Shown here in pieces: positions 56,201-64,000 of a stretch of 64,000 bases of DNA. The stretch covers positions 62,001-126,000 of the forward strand of contig SADC01000148.1 of the NCBI GenBank assembly GCA_004194705.1, read 5' to 3'. Both the position numbers and the translations under genes were made by a program. The notes beneath the pieces were generated by a model, which made no database searches, had not been told where the DNA came from, and saw nothing but the letters and a program-made list of their open reading frames with translations. Position 1 is the stretch's first letter. Every line of letters starts with the position of its first letter. This stretch comes from Ditylenchus dipsaci (taxonomy: Eukaryota > Nematoda > Chromadorea > Rhabditida > Anguinidae).

Positions 56201-59092
56201 TGAAGACACTCAAAAATATACAGTCAAGTCTCGATATAAGATACACCCTCGGGACCGGACCAGGTGTATCTTATATCGAGGTGTATCTTGTATCGGGGGT
56301 ATCTTGTATCGAGACTTGACCGTATTTTTTCCAATAAGCAAATCTCTTCGACTATAAGGACCTATATTTCATCCCAAAAATATGTTACATCGTAGGATTC
56401 TTATCCTTTATCCGCACCATCTTGTTTATGTAGACCTGTTTTATTTCTTTCTTATTTTATATATGTTTTCTTTCTTATTTTATATACCCCGGGTGGCTTA
56501 TCATAGCAAATGCGGTTGGTAGGATTCAAGTAAGTTTGGCTGTGATCGACTTTTCAGAGCTACTAACCTTGTGCTTCTCAGGTATGCTCACCCACTGCAC
56601 ATTCTTTGACTGCTGTGGTTCAGTGTAAGTGGCTGGACGAGGTCGGCGAGTGGCAGCATCAAGAGAGGAATAGCCATTTTTTTGCGCAACTGGGTTGGAC
56701 GGCAACGGTCTTTCTAGGGTTTGAATTATTGGCCGAGTGCTTAAATATAGGAGATTAGTGCTGAAATGCTAGGAAAGTATTCACATTTTAGGTTCACTAT
56801 TGTCCTCTTGATTGGATGACGAGGACTTGTTGTTATTATTATTATTGCTGTTGTTACTAGCAGTAGGATGGATGATGCGAAAACGGGAGTCAGCATCAAT
56901 TCTGTTGCGACTACCGTAATAACCTGGATTAGGCAAGCGCTGCTCGGCTAGGAACTGGCGCCATTCACGAGTGTCCTAAATAAAGACAATGAATTAAGTT
57001 AATATCACAATTTTTCACAGTGGTCTGAGACAGCTTTCTGACTGGACTTTATTGGCTCAAATTGAATTGGACAATCCGCAAAAGTTCTCACATTTGGGGA
57101 AAAAGCGGGCTCTAGGTGAATTGAACCTCTACAAATTGAACCCCGGTAAATTGAACCTCCAAATTTGTCTTGAGAGGATTGTTATCAAAGCTAATTATAT
57201 TTTTCGGAGTTGGTAAATCACGTTAGGACGGGGTCCCAAGCGTCCTGAATTTTTCAGAATGTGCTGAATTTCAGCCAAAGATTCTGAAAATTAAATTCAT
57301 CTGAATTTCAAAAAAAAAATTCCGAATTCGTCTGAATTTCAGATTTATTGCTTATTTTTCCAGACACGCAAATTTTAGCCTCTTCTTATAATTCTTTACC
57401 GCCATTTTCGGGTTTACTGTGCATTAATAATTCTTATTTGTTTTAGTATTGGATTTTCGACCATTATTGGATTTTCGGCCATTATTATTGGATTTTCGAC
57501 CATTATTATTGTTTCATATATAATATTGACGCCAATATTTTAGGTGGTGGTTGGTGAAATCATTAGCCCTCCTTTGACTATGGATGAAATGGGTGTGCGC
57601 AACAAGGTGTTCCGGTAGAAGGACAGTCCCAAGCCTGGTGCTTTAATTGGCAGGGGGGGGGGGTGGTGGCGGTGGTGGCGCAATGATTCCTGCTGCAACT
57701 TTGGAGCTTCGTTCGTCTGCTGATCAGTTCTCGAGCGGTCCGTCGTTCTCTTCGCCTCAGAACCCTGAGGGAGTGGGAGCTTCGTTTGGAAACAGCTGGA
57801 GAAAGCAGCATCCGCCGAGAAAGTTTGGACTTTAGAAGACGTCAACTACAATTTCGTCTCAATACGTTGTTCTTTAGGGGCTGCTGGACAGCTCTGCAGT
57901 CTTTGTTGTCGTTTCCTGTTATTCCGTGTCTCGTTGTTTCACCCATGGGAGCATCTTTTAAACTCTAGGTTTCTTCCTCTAATTGGAAATGTCTCTTTTT
58001 ATAGAGTTCTTAAAGTGAGTACCCAAGCCCATCTAAAAGTCTCAAAGGGCACTGAAAGTATCCACTCATTTGGAAAATCTCATGTGTATACTTCCAATTA
58101 GGCCTTAATTAAATTTAGTAACCAGTTTTGAAAAAAAATTTCGCATCCCCATGCGAAGCGGACTGTTGTGCCCTCAGACGCGTCAGTCACAAGGTGGTTA
58201 CAATGAAAGGCTAAACTAAGACTTTTAATCAAAAATGCGTATAAAGACTTTTTTGCCCCGCTCCAATGACCAAAACTGGGTGAATTACCATTACGAACAG
58301 GGTAGACCAAGGCGAAATTTCGAGTTTTCGGTTTCCCCGAGTCACAGTTAGAGCTCATACCTTGTTTTTTAAAATTTATACTGAAATTATTAAAATTATT
58401 CCCTGTAGCCTTCGCAGTTCCCCACTTACTCCAGTCAAGGATATCTCCTCTCCCTCCTCCACTGCCACCCTGCTTCTCCTATGTTTCCAGCCTTCGTCTG
58501 GCCAGATCTCTCTTCCGTTCTTGTCGTAAAATTTGTAACTGGTTTTGCTAATCTTCGTTTCATTTCGCTCCACTCTAATAGCTGAAGCCTTAGCCACCGT
58601 AATTGGAGGTACCCTTATCCTTTCAGTTGTAGTAGCTGGTCTCTCCACCCTAATGGGGACCACCTTCTTAACAATATATCCATTATCCCCCTTTCCATCA
58701 GCTGATTTGTCCACGCTGATCTCAATAGGCATCCACTGTTCTTTTTTCGCCTTCAATTCGTGTTCCAGATCAAAATTAGAAGCTAGGGGTGGAGTGCCTG
58801 AGAATTCGCTCCTGGTCTTCTTTTTTGATGGTTGATTGTTAAGAAGGGGATGTGTCAGGCTCAGTCTTCTTTCCAACTTTTGAGCACTTTGAGTCGGGTT
58901 CGAGAAAATTGGCTCACATGGGTATTCAGATTCTTCTATAGTCTCTAAAATTGTTTCTAGTGAAGGCTGTCTGGAGGTTATTGGATCGGCTAGCGGCGAA
59001 GGCCAGTGGTGCTGCTCAAGGATGTATTCTACGCTTTGGTCTTCGTTTGAATCGTCTTCCTGATAGTCTTCTTCTGGGATGAGGGTAGGGAA
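47258..59092 (-). CDS. LIM-domain protein of LMO7/LIMCH1 type, 3' part
   Basis: Exons on the minus strand, phases agreeing: 59092-58430, 57845-57579, 56975-56785, 56739-56568, 55090-55012 (or -55036), 54985-54944, 47448-47258. The first recognised exon is acidic (LIPEEDYQEDDSNEDQSVEY) and includes KTSYKFYDKNGREIWPDEGW. The middle is low-complexity and proline-rich with DTREWRQFLAEQRLPNPGY and KNVQWVSIPEKHK. The end is a complete LIM zinc-binding domain: CSHCGMELG, GRGAAMIVESLNLFYHLSC, FRCFVCNMALG, LHCQKC. The RGAAMI.ES motif is characteristic of the C-terminal LIM of LMO7 and LIMCH1, actin- and junction-associated scaffolds. The codon of the LG/G junction is split by an intron now 7.5 kb long. 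The 5' end was not found, and the donor at 57578 (GTCAAA) is weak. Confidence 0.72.
48010..48790. repeat. palindrome with GCCACGAAAAAG arrays
   Basis: Arms of about 380 nt pair around 48405. Six CACGAAAAAGCTGAAAT-type units in each arm make the ends; the inner part matches the 39640-40325 palindrome. Confidence 0.85.
49030..50365 (+). pseudogene. MULE transposase gene remnant: FLYWCH finger plus C-terminal region
   Basis: Exon 1 (49030-49252) encodes an acidic leader (MDHSSDEEINVFGDSSDDD) and SERKQLIMVYE. Exon 2 from 49298 continues GYKMYQKAVVDVF, FYCRVPKCQKKVW and ESTRGHNHDGD, the C-C-H-H pattern of a FLYWCH zinc finger found at the start of animal Mutator transposases. The frame then breaks near 49570. 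The next frame has RLQEFFDYMRLVNLRSE; another break near 49790 leads to TTSVLESWHRTINAELRKRR, the usual motif after the MULE catalytic core. The DDE core between them is missing. A last exon (50223-50365) after a 62-nt intron ends PPGSGGLR. The product could bind DNA but not transpose. Confidence 0.7.
50543..50588. repeat. solo right end of a TACCGTA-type element
   Basis: ACTCCGGCATGCCGGATTAA followed by TAGAGGTTTTACGGTA matches the family's right end; no left partner is seen. Confidence 0.5.
50660..51480. repeat. palindrome, arms about 400 nt
   Basis: GGACAAAAAGTCCTTGGAC pairs with its complement near 51460; the arms are nearly identical to a centre near 51075. The TTGTAGC.C/GAGCTACAA blocks recur at 12430 and 61915. 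Confidence 0.85.
52600..53110. mobile_element. 510-bp palindromic MITE with GC-rich hairpin
   Basis: Ends GGCGCCTTTTAAAATTTTAA and its degenerate complement at 53085-53105. Inner GGGAGGGGAAGGGAATAAAA and its complement pair. The hairpin around 52850 (AGCCCCCAAGCCACCTGCGC..) recurs at 6490, 15150 and 15600. Confidence 0.75.
53327..53575 (+). CDS. BED-type zinc-finger protein of the hAT element, two exons
   Basis: Exon 1 (53327-53479) encodes MSKFKPFSWCWNYYNRVEER and TVVGLCKFCNAGYKSDAKRM, ending EKHLE. A 51-nt intron ends TTGCTTTAG, and exon 2 (53531-53575) adds NCVKVGAGEAMFTF and a stop. C-x2-C with H-x3-C (KHLENC) is the BED zinc finger that hAT transposases use to bind their ends. The protein stops right after the finger at about 65 residues, without the dimerisation or catalytic region. 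It could be a decayed leftover or a DNA-binding competitor. The intron, conserved ligands and clean frame suggest it was functional until recently. Confidence 0.7.
53876..54130. repeat. minisatellite, about 28-nt unit GGTTTGGGTA.CATCCAGGTG
   Basis: Eight to nine imperfect units within the hAT element; same unit as 6850-7020. Confidence 0.75.
54246..54420 (-). mobile_element. tRNA-related SINE-like insertion
   Basis: On the minus strand TGGCCTACTGGTTAAGGC is a good RNA polymerase III A box and GGGATCAAATATCCC about 35 nt later a worn B box. The block interrupts the CTGTGGTTCG sequence of the host palindrome, with GTGGT on both sides. The acceptor stem does not pair, so it is not a working tRNA gene. 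Confidence 0.5.
55331..56182. mobile_element. Mutator-like element, TTCAAAATA.ACGG arrays, 8-bp duplication
   Basis: Inverted ends GGCGGTATCGTCATTACAAA with five to seven TTTTCAAAATA.ACGG motifs each; CATTTTTT flanks both sides (55323-55330, 56183-56190). It contains a B-box-like GGTTCGAATCC at 55626. It lies in a LIM-gene intron. Confidence 0.82.
56221..56322. mobile_element. pogo-like TA-flanked MITE, word CGATATAAGATACACC
   Basis: CAGTCAAGTCTCGATATAAG faces TGTATCGAGACTTGACCG; TA outside. The word GTATCTTATATCGAGG is used four times in 102 nt. Confidence 0.85.
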
Positions 59093-60106
59093 CTAGGAGA
59101 TGAGTCCAATGAAATTACTTGAATAGGTGAGTTTCGAGGCTGGTTTTGGTGTTCTAAGTGAAGATGAGGCAACTCGGATGGAGAGTAGTGAAGAGAGCTC
59201 TAGAATTGAGTAGATTGGAATTATGACTGAAAGATTACCAGTAGATTAGCAAAGTTATAGAAAATGTGGGAGTTACAACACTATTTAATCTACTTAGGAG
59301 TTTAGTGTATGTGGGAATAGCAGAAAGAAGGAAATGTGAGGGTACAAAGGGATGGACAAGAAGTATATGTGTAAATTGGATAGAGGTAGCACTAATAAAA
59401 TTTTAGAAGGACTGTTTTTGAGGGTTTAGCAATTTGGTAGTGATAACGAAAAGTGTGTCCGTACTTGCCTGTCTCAAAATTAGCATAAATAAAAAGACTT
59501 TTGTAGGGCGTGAGATTTGTGAAAACGTCACTTGTCGAAACTTTGGGTCCTTGAAATTAGACAGATTAGCGTTGTTCTCGAATTGCTACAATTCTTATAT
59601 TATACTTGTTATGTTTATATACCAAAAAAAGTAGTACAATAACATCAATATCATCTTCGTGTCACAAAATTGACTTATTCGAGGATAAAACTTTTTCTGG
59701 CACAAATTTATCTAAAACCACGGGAGACTGTTATAATTTTTTTCTAACAGAGGTAAGGTTCTTTACTAATATTTGAGTATTCTGATCGAAAATCACCCGC
59801 GTAAAGATTAACTTGCTGCATTTTTTACTTTTCCGTGTTTTCAGAATTCAAAAACACGGCAGTTGAGACAAATTTTTGAAAGGAGTAAAACGTGCCATTT
59901 TGTGCCAATTACTTTGTTAAGACCATGTTTTGCGCGCAGTGGCATTTGCAAAATTTGAATTGGCGGGGGACACTTCTCTTTCGTCTCAAACCTTACTCTT
60001 TGGAGTCGTTCGCCATAACTCCAAAGAGTACAGTGCGAGACGAAAGAGAACTGCCCCCGCCATTTCGAATTTCGCACATGCCACTGCGCGCAAGAACTAT
60101 GGTCCT
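59093..60106. other. no exon recognised; palindrome at 59940-60100
   Basis: The missing 5' exons of the LIM gene should lie here or further right, but none is clear. 59940-60100 is a palindrome (GACACTTCTCTTTCGTCT and complement) related to 33440-33560. Confidence 0.45.
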
Positions 60107-60345
60107 TTAAAGGGCCATTGCCATCTGTTTTGAATTGTCCCCGCTAATTCAAATTTTTTTGCCTAATCATTCAACTTCTGTACGGATTTTTCAGCTTGGT
60201 TTCTAACAAAACATGGCTTGGAATTCAATTTTAGGTATAGTTTTGTTAGAAACCAAGTTGAAAAATTCGCACAGAAGTTTAATGATTCAGAAAAAAATTG
60301 AATTGGCGGGGACAACCGTTGTCGGAGACGGCAATTGCCCTTTAA
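60107..60345. mobile_element. TTAA-flanked hairpin MITE
   Basis: TTAA at both edges; AAAGGGCCATTGCCATCTG left, GGAGACGGCAATTGCCC right, inner arms pair. Confidence 0.8.
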
Positions 60346-60508
60346 ATTCTCCGTATAAAAACTTTGCGCGTGTGGTTCCCGGGAATTCCATGCAGAATTG
60401 CGGAAAATCCTATAGTTTTGGTTAAATTTGCTGCCGAAAGTTTTTTGCCACAAAAACACCCCTTCAAAAATTTTTATGCGAAAAAAGTAGAGCAAAAACT
60501 TATCTTGA

Positions 60509-60518
60509 TTTATTTATT
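60509..60518 (-). terminator. poly(A) signals (overlapping AATAAA) of the membrane-protein gene
   Basis: The minus strand reads CAATAAATAAATC about 115 nt beyond the stop at 60632. Confidence 0.6.
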
Positions 60519-60631
60519 GAGTGGATAACTTTTTCAGCGTTTTGTCTAAAATTTGTCAAAAAATTACAAAATAGCCAAAATACATTCAACCAGCTACCAA
60601 AAGAAAAGAGAACAAAGCAGTAAATATAAAA

Positions 60632-63600
60632 TTAGAAGCAGTAATATTTCATCTCAAAAAGCCTGCCGAAAATCGGCCAACCCTTTAAAAGCTTGAAAAG
60701 AATAGGAGTAGCAGGTGGCAGTGTGGCCTCCGAATTAAACAAACACAACATTCCCTTGAAAAGAATGTTCAGTGAAAAAACAGCAGAAATCGAAATTGAA
60801 ACCAAACCAAACAAAACCCACCACTGAGGCTCTTTTGGGGGTAAGTCGTGTTGAACCTCCTCAGCTTCATTATCCACCTTATGGTGGCCATTGCAAGACT
60901 TGGCTGTGCGGAAAGAGGCATTCACAGAGTTGTTATTAGCACCTGGAGGCAAAGAGAAGTAGGAGGAATTGCTATTGGTGAACGAGACATCCCCTTTATG
61001 TTGGGCGTCTGCTACATCTTCGGGCTGAAGATCATAGTTGGGAATTAGTTGTGGCTCTTCTTTGTGGGCCATTACTTCCTCGGTAGATTGATTGGCCGCA
61101 GCGGATTCTGGAAACAATACTTCTTTTTAGGGGTTTTCGGAAAAAAAAAAGATTGTAAATGGGGCTCTGCCGGAGTGGGAATCTACCGTATTTTCTCTAT
61201 TAATCTCCCACTCTCTAATAATCCTCGCCATATGGACCTTATATCTCAGCCTAGAGCAGACATTTTGCAAATCTGTTTTTTGCGTTTTCTTGATTAGCAC
61301 AAGCACTCCTGATTCCACTTTTCAGATTTTGGTTGAGTACCCGAAAATATCGAAATCGACCTCAATTTTTCTTATTTTTTAGGGGTTGAAATAATCCTCG
61401 AAAATAATATGGGGGTTTAATAGAGAAAATACGGTAATCTAGAATTTTTTTATTATGAAAAATTGTTTTGAATTTTTAATTTATTAATTTGTATAATTTT
61501 CAATTACAGTCAACTCTCGATACAGTGTACCCTCGATATAGTGTAACCCTCGATATAGTGTATATTTTTCGGATCCCCGCGAGCTACACTGTATCGAGAG
61601 TGGACTGTAGTACAATAAAACTTTGATAACTGGGCAGCCCGGGAAACAGCCGTAAGTTGCCCAATTATCAAGAATTGTCTTTTGTCGGAAATCTTGCACC
61701 TTTTTTTCGTGAATCTGGCGATTAATTTGGCTACCAGACAATTTTATTCCAGTAATTCCAGTCAAAAAGTGGCCGATTTCATAAATTAAAAAAATCTTTA
61801 AAATATTGGGAAATGTCGGCCGACAAATTCCAAAAATATTGGAAATTGTCTGGTAGCCCTAATTTTTGAATTTTCTACAACATTTTCACATAACTTGGTT
61901 TAATTTTTACACCATTTTGTAGCCCTTATTCTCAGCTTTCCAATAAGCCATAACGCTGAGTTGTATAATTTCAAAAATTACGAGATTTACGTATTTAGAT
62001 GGACGAACCTGAGCCGAAAATTTACTTTCTTGTAATAAGTAAGTCTTTATATTTTTGAAATTGTACACCCAGGTGTCACAGCTAATCAAAAAGCTGAGAT
62101 ATGGAGCTCCACGTTGGTGTGAAATTCTAAACTAAATCAAGTTAAAAAAGGTAAAAAATTTAAAAATAAAGATTACCGTATATTCTCGATTAGAAGGCCC
62201 CTCTCTAATAGAAGACCCCTCTCTAATAGAAGGCCCCCTTGAGGACCTATATATCAGCCTAGAAAAAGAAATTCGCAAATCTGTTTTTTGCGTTTTCTTA
62301 GTTGACACGAGCTTACCTGATTCCACTTTTAAAATTTTGGTTGAGCACGCAAAAATCTCAAAATCGACCCAAATTTTCTCCGACTTTTTTAGGGTTGAAA
62401 AATAGAAGGCCCGGGCCTTCTAATAGAGAATATACGGTAGGCGCCATTTTTTACGATAAAAAGACGCCGAATTTTCGACAAAAGGCGCCGAAACTTCTAC
62501 TCATCCAAAAGTTATTGGTCCCTGCCTTTTTTCGTGTAACGCACAGGCACGCTTCTTTAAAGGGCAATTGCCGTCTCCGACAACGGTTGTCCTTCGCCAA
62601 TTCAATTTTTTCTGAATCATTAAACTTCTGTGCGAATTTTTCAACTTGGTTTCTAACAAAACTATACCTAAAATTGAATTCCAAGCCATGTTTTGTTAGA
62701 AACCAAGCTGAAAAATCCGTGCAGAAGTTGAATGATTAGGCACGAAAATTTGAATTGGCGGAAGACAATTCAAAACAGGTGGCAATGCCCTTAAAAAGGG
62801 CATGCCTGTCGCCGATCGGAACATTTTGAGAGGCGGGTACCAGTGAAATTCAAACGGGAATTATTTTTACGCATGTGGTGAAAGTCGAGGAAAAATGGGA
62901 ATCAAACCGAGAAATAACTAATTTTTCACACTACGCCACTGCTTTACACCAGCGCACTGATGCTATTAAATAGTGGAAGTGCTTTTGATACTTATTATTT
63001 GGAGAGTATTCAATAAAAATAATTTCAAATAATACTTTTTTGAATCGACTTGATACCCGCTTTTCAAAATATTTGGTCGGCGACGGGCATGCACCTTTAA
63101 GTTTAGCTTGAATAGTGACAACAATGGCTTTTGTTTTCGTTTTTTTGAGCAATAAAATGTTGCAAAAATTTTCTTATTCAGTTTATCATCTAATTGATCA
63201 AATAAAGAAATTTTAGAAAATATTTTCATTTTTGTCTGAAAGGGAAAATTTCCCTGCTCGCGATTTTTAAATTTGATACGTCGTGTCTGAGGCCATTTGG
63301 GGTATTAAACTAGGTATGAAACTCACTTCTAGCCTGGCGCTGTCTCCAAGCATACAACCCGGCAGAGGCTGTGTTGATATCAGTTGGCGAAGGATTTCGT
63401 TCCACCTAAAACCACAAATGCTATTATTTTTCTGCAGCTCAACGAAAACTAGTTACTACCTCAGGAATGAAATCATCCAGTCGGCCCGGATCTGGCCGCT
63501 CATCCATTGCAATCACCCTGTAGTCTGAGGAAGAGGCTGTGGAAAGCGATGGAGAGAAACCACTTTCCTTGCTCATATTGCCATCACCACTCGGTCTGCC

Positions 63601-63708
63601 ACTGTTCCAGGACTTGCCATGCCCAGATTATTGCTATATGTCAGGTTCTCGTTCGATTTGACAGAAAGAGATGATAGTGAGGGTGAGACGGACGAGCCTA
63701 TTCCACTG
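60632..63708 (-). CDS. single-pass membrane protein, last three exons (one frame break)
   Basis: Exons 63708-63460, 63405-63327 and 61107-60632 join in agreeing phases on the minus strand; the gene begins outside the window. The N-terminal part seen is serine-rich (SGIGSSVSPSLSSLSVKSNE), then a frame break near 63610. It continues GNMSKESGFSPSLSTASSSD, ERPDPGRLDDFIPE, and from exon 2 VERNPSPTDINTASAGLYAW. The last exon is acidic and polar up to KEPQWWVLFGLVSISISAVF, a likely membrane helix running to about SLNILFKGMLCLF, followed by 30 residues ending GRLFEMKYYCF. A long cytoplasmic region with one helix near the end resembles a tail-anchored or type-II-like scaffold, but I do not recognise the family. 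The break is fixed by one extra base (AGTCC.TGG). The large intron is packed with MITEs. Confidence 0.65.
61194..61436. mobile_element. TACCGTA-type element, word TTAATCTCC/AATCCTCG
   Basis: TACCGTATTTTCTCTATTAA faces TTTAATAGAGAAAATACGGTA-type complement; private words follow each end. Confidence 0.8.
61507..61607. mobile_element. pogo-like TA-flanked MITE, word CGATATAGTGTACCC
   Basis: CAGTCAACTCTCGATACAGT faces ACTGTATCGAGAGTGGACTG between TAs; TCGATATAGTGTA is repeated three times in 101 nt. Confidence 0.85.
61608..62173. other. intron, no gene seen
   Basis: A TTTGTAGCCC..AGCTTTCC block near 61915 resembles the 50660-51480 palindrome family; a diverged palindrome around 62010 is possible. 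Confidence 0.35.
62174..62439. mobile_element. TACCGTA-type element, word AGAAGGCCCC
   Basis: Inverted ends TACCGTATATTCTCGATTAG; TAGAAGGCCCCTCTC is used three times at the left and AGAAGGCCCGGGCCTTCTAA at the right. Confidence 0.85.
62557..62794. mobile_element. TTAA-flanked hairpin MITE
   Basis: Near-identical to 60107-60345 in opposite orientation; TTAA at both edges, the right one shared with the next element. Confidence 0.8.
62791..63100. mobile_element. TTAA-flanked MITE, GGGCATGCCTGTCGCCGA ends
   Basis: Left end AAAGGGCATGCCTGTCGCC, right end TCGGCGACGGGCATGCACC then TTAA. It starts at the very TTAA that ends the previous element. Related to 7020-7345. Confidence 0.7.
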
Positions 63709-64000
63709 CTAAAATTATATGTTAGTGTTAGATAACGGAAATTGACAAAAAATATTTTGGCTTTTTTTCGTCACTTTTAAGGAGAAGCTTTGTCGGTACT
63801 TATGTACCTGGGGGGGGGGGACCCTTTTTTGATTTACTGTAAATAGTGTTTAAACGTCTTCTAAGTGAGTTTTATACGCTAAAAACGATCAAAAAAGTTC
63901 TTTCCTAACAATTTCCGCACTAAAAGTTGGGTTTCAAAAAAAAATTGGGTACCAAAAGTTGACTTACTGCCTTGACCCCCAAGGTAAAATATCGTGTATT

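Noticed and set aside
57845..57960. Minus-strand open stretch reading DAPMGETTRHG.. that could precede the LIM-gene exon at 57845
   Set aside because: Joining it would need a 20-nt intron; direct splicing from 58430 to 57845 is simpler and in phase.
58545..58835. Plus-strand hydrophobic frame resembling a membrane protein
   Set aside because: It is complementary to the 663-nt minus-strand exon that is open throughout and joins the LIM gene.
60163..60495. 110-codon frame, minus strand, with a near-copy at 62302-62739
   Set aside because: Both frames cross the arms of TTAA hairpin elements, so the shared peptide reflects the repeat, not a gene family.

Overview
The window is eukaryotic, AT-rich and very rich in repeats. 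Its genes are split by GT-AG introns, many only 45-62 nt long, with exons as small as 12 and 19 nt. The clearest gene encodes two von Willebrand A (vWA) domains followed by a ZP domain with a furin-like site, the layout of nematode cuticlins of the CUT-6 type. Together with the short introns and a FLYWCH/Mutator transposon, this suggests an ecdysozoan, most likely a nematode. The phylum is an inference; no ribosomal RNA or other marker settles it.

Layout. 1-2100: palindrome and a Mutator-like element. 2666-3587 (-): a Tristetraprolin-type CCCH zinc-finger gene. 3800-5500: hAT and Tc1/mariner fragments. 5501-5724 (+): the 3' end of the RNA polymerase subunit RPB6 gene. 5900-14000: repeats with no gene seen. 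14177-32317 (+): the vWA-vWA-ZP gene, about 22 phase-consistent exons, whose introns hold a gag-only retroelement remnant (-), several transposons and a small nested glycine-rich gene (28399-28705, -). 34170-34714 (+) and 34826-35269 (-): two unrecognised gene pieces. 38303-41102 (-): a two-exon predicted secreted protein with TATA-like box and poly(A) signal. 47258-59092 (-): a gene ending in an LMO7/LIMCH1-type LIM domain; its last intron was about 47 nt and now carries a nested 7.45 kb stack of transposons. 60632-63708 (-): the 3' part of a single-pass membrane protein gene that runs off the right edge.

The non-coding DNA is dominated by short palindromic elements that nest in one another: TTAA-flanked hairpins, TA-flanked pogo-like and TACCGTA-type elements, hAT elements with 8-bp duplications, and Mutator-like elements with 8-9-bp duplications and arrays of short motifs in their ends. 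In several groups the outermost bases are shared while a 'private' word, different in each copy, is iterated inside that copy.

Caution: conserved exons are broken repeatedly by single-base losses that fit shortening of two-base runs. A duplicated gag segment shows the same pattern between its copies. This looks more like unpolished long-read sequence than true pseudogenes, so reading frames should be judged with that in mind.
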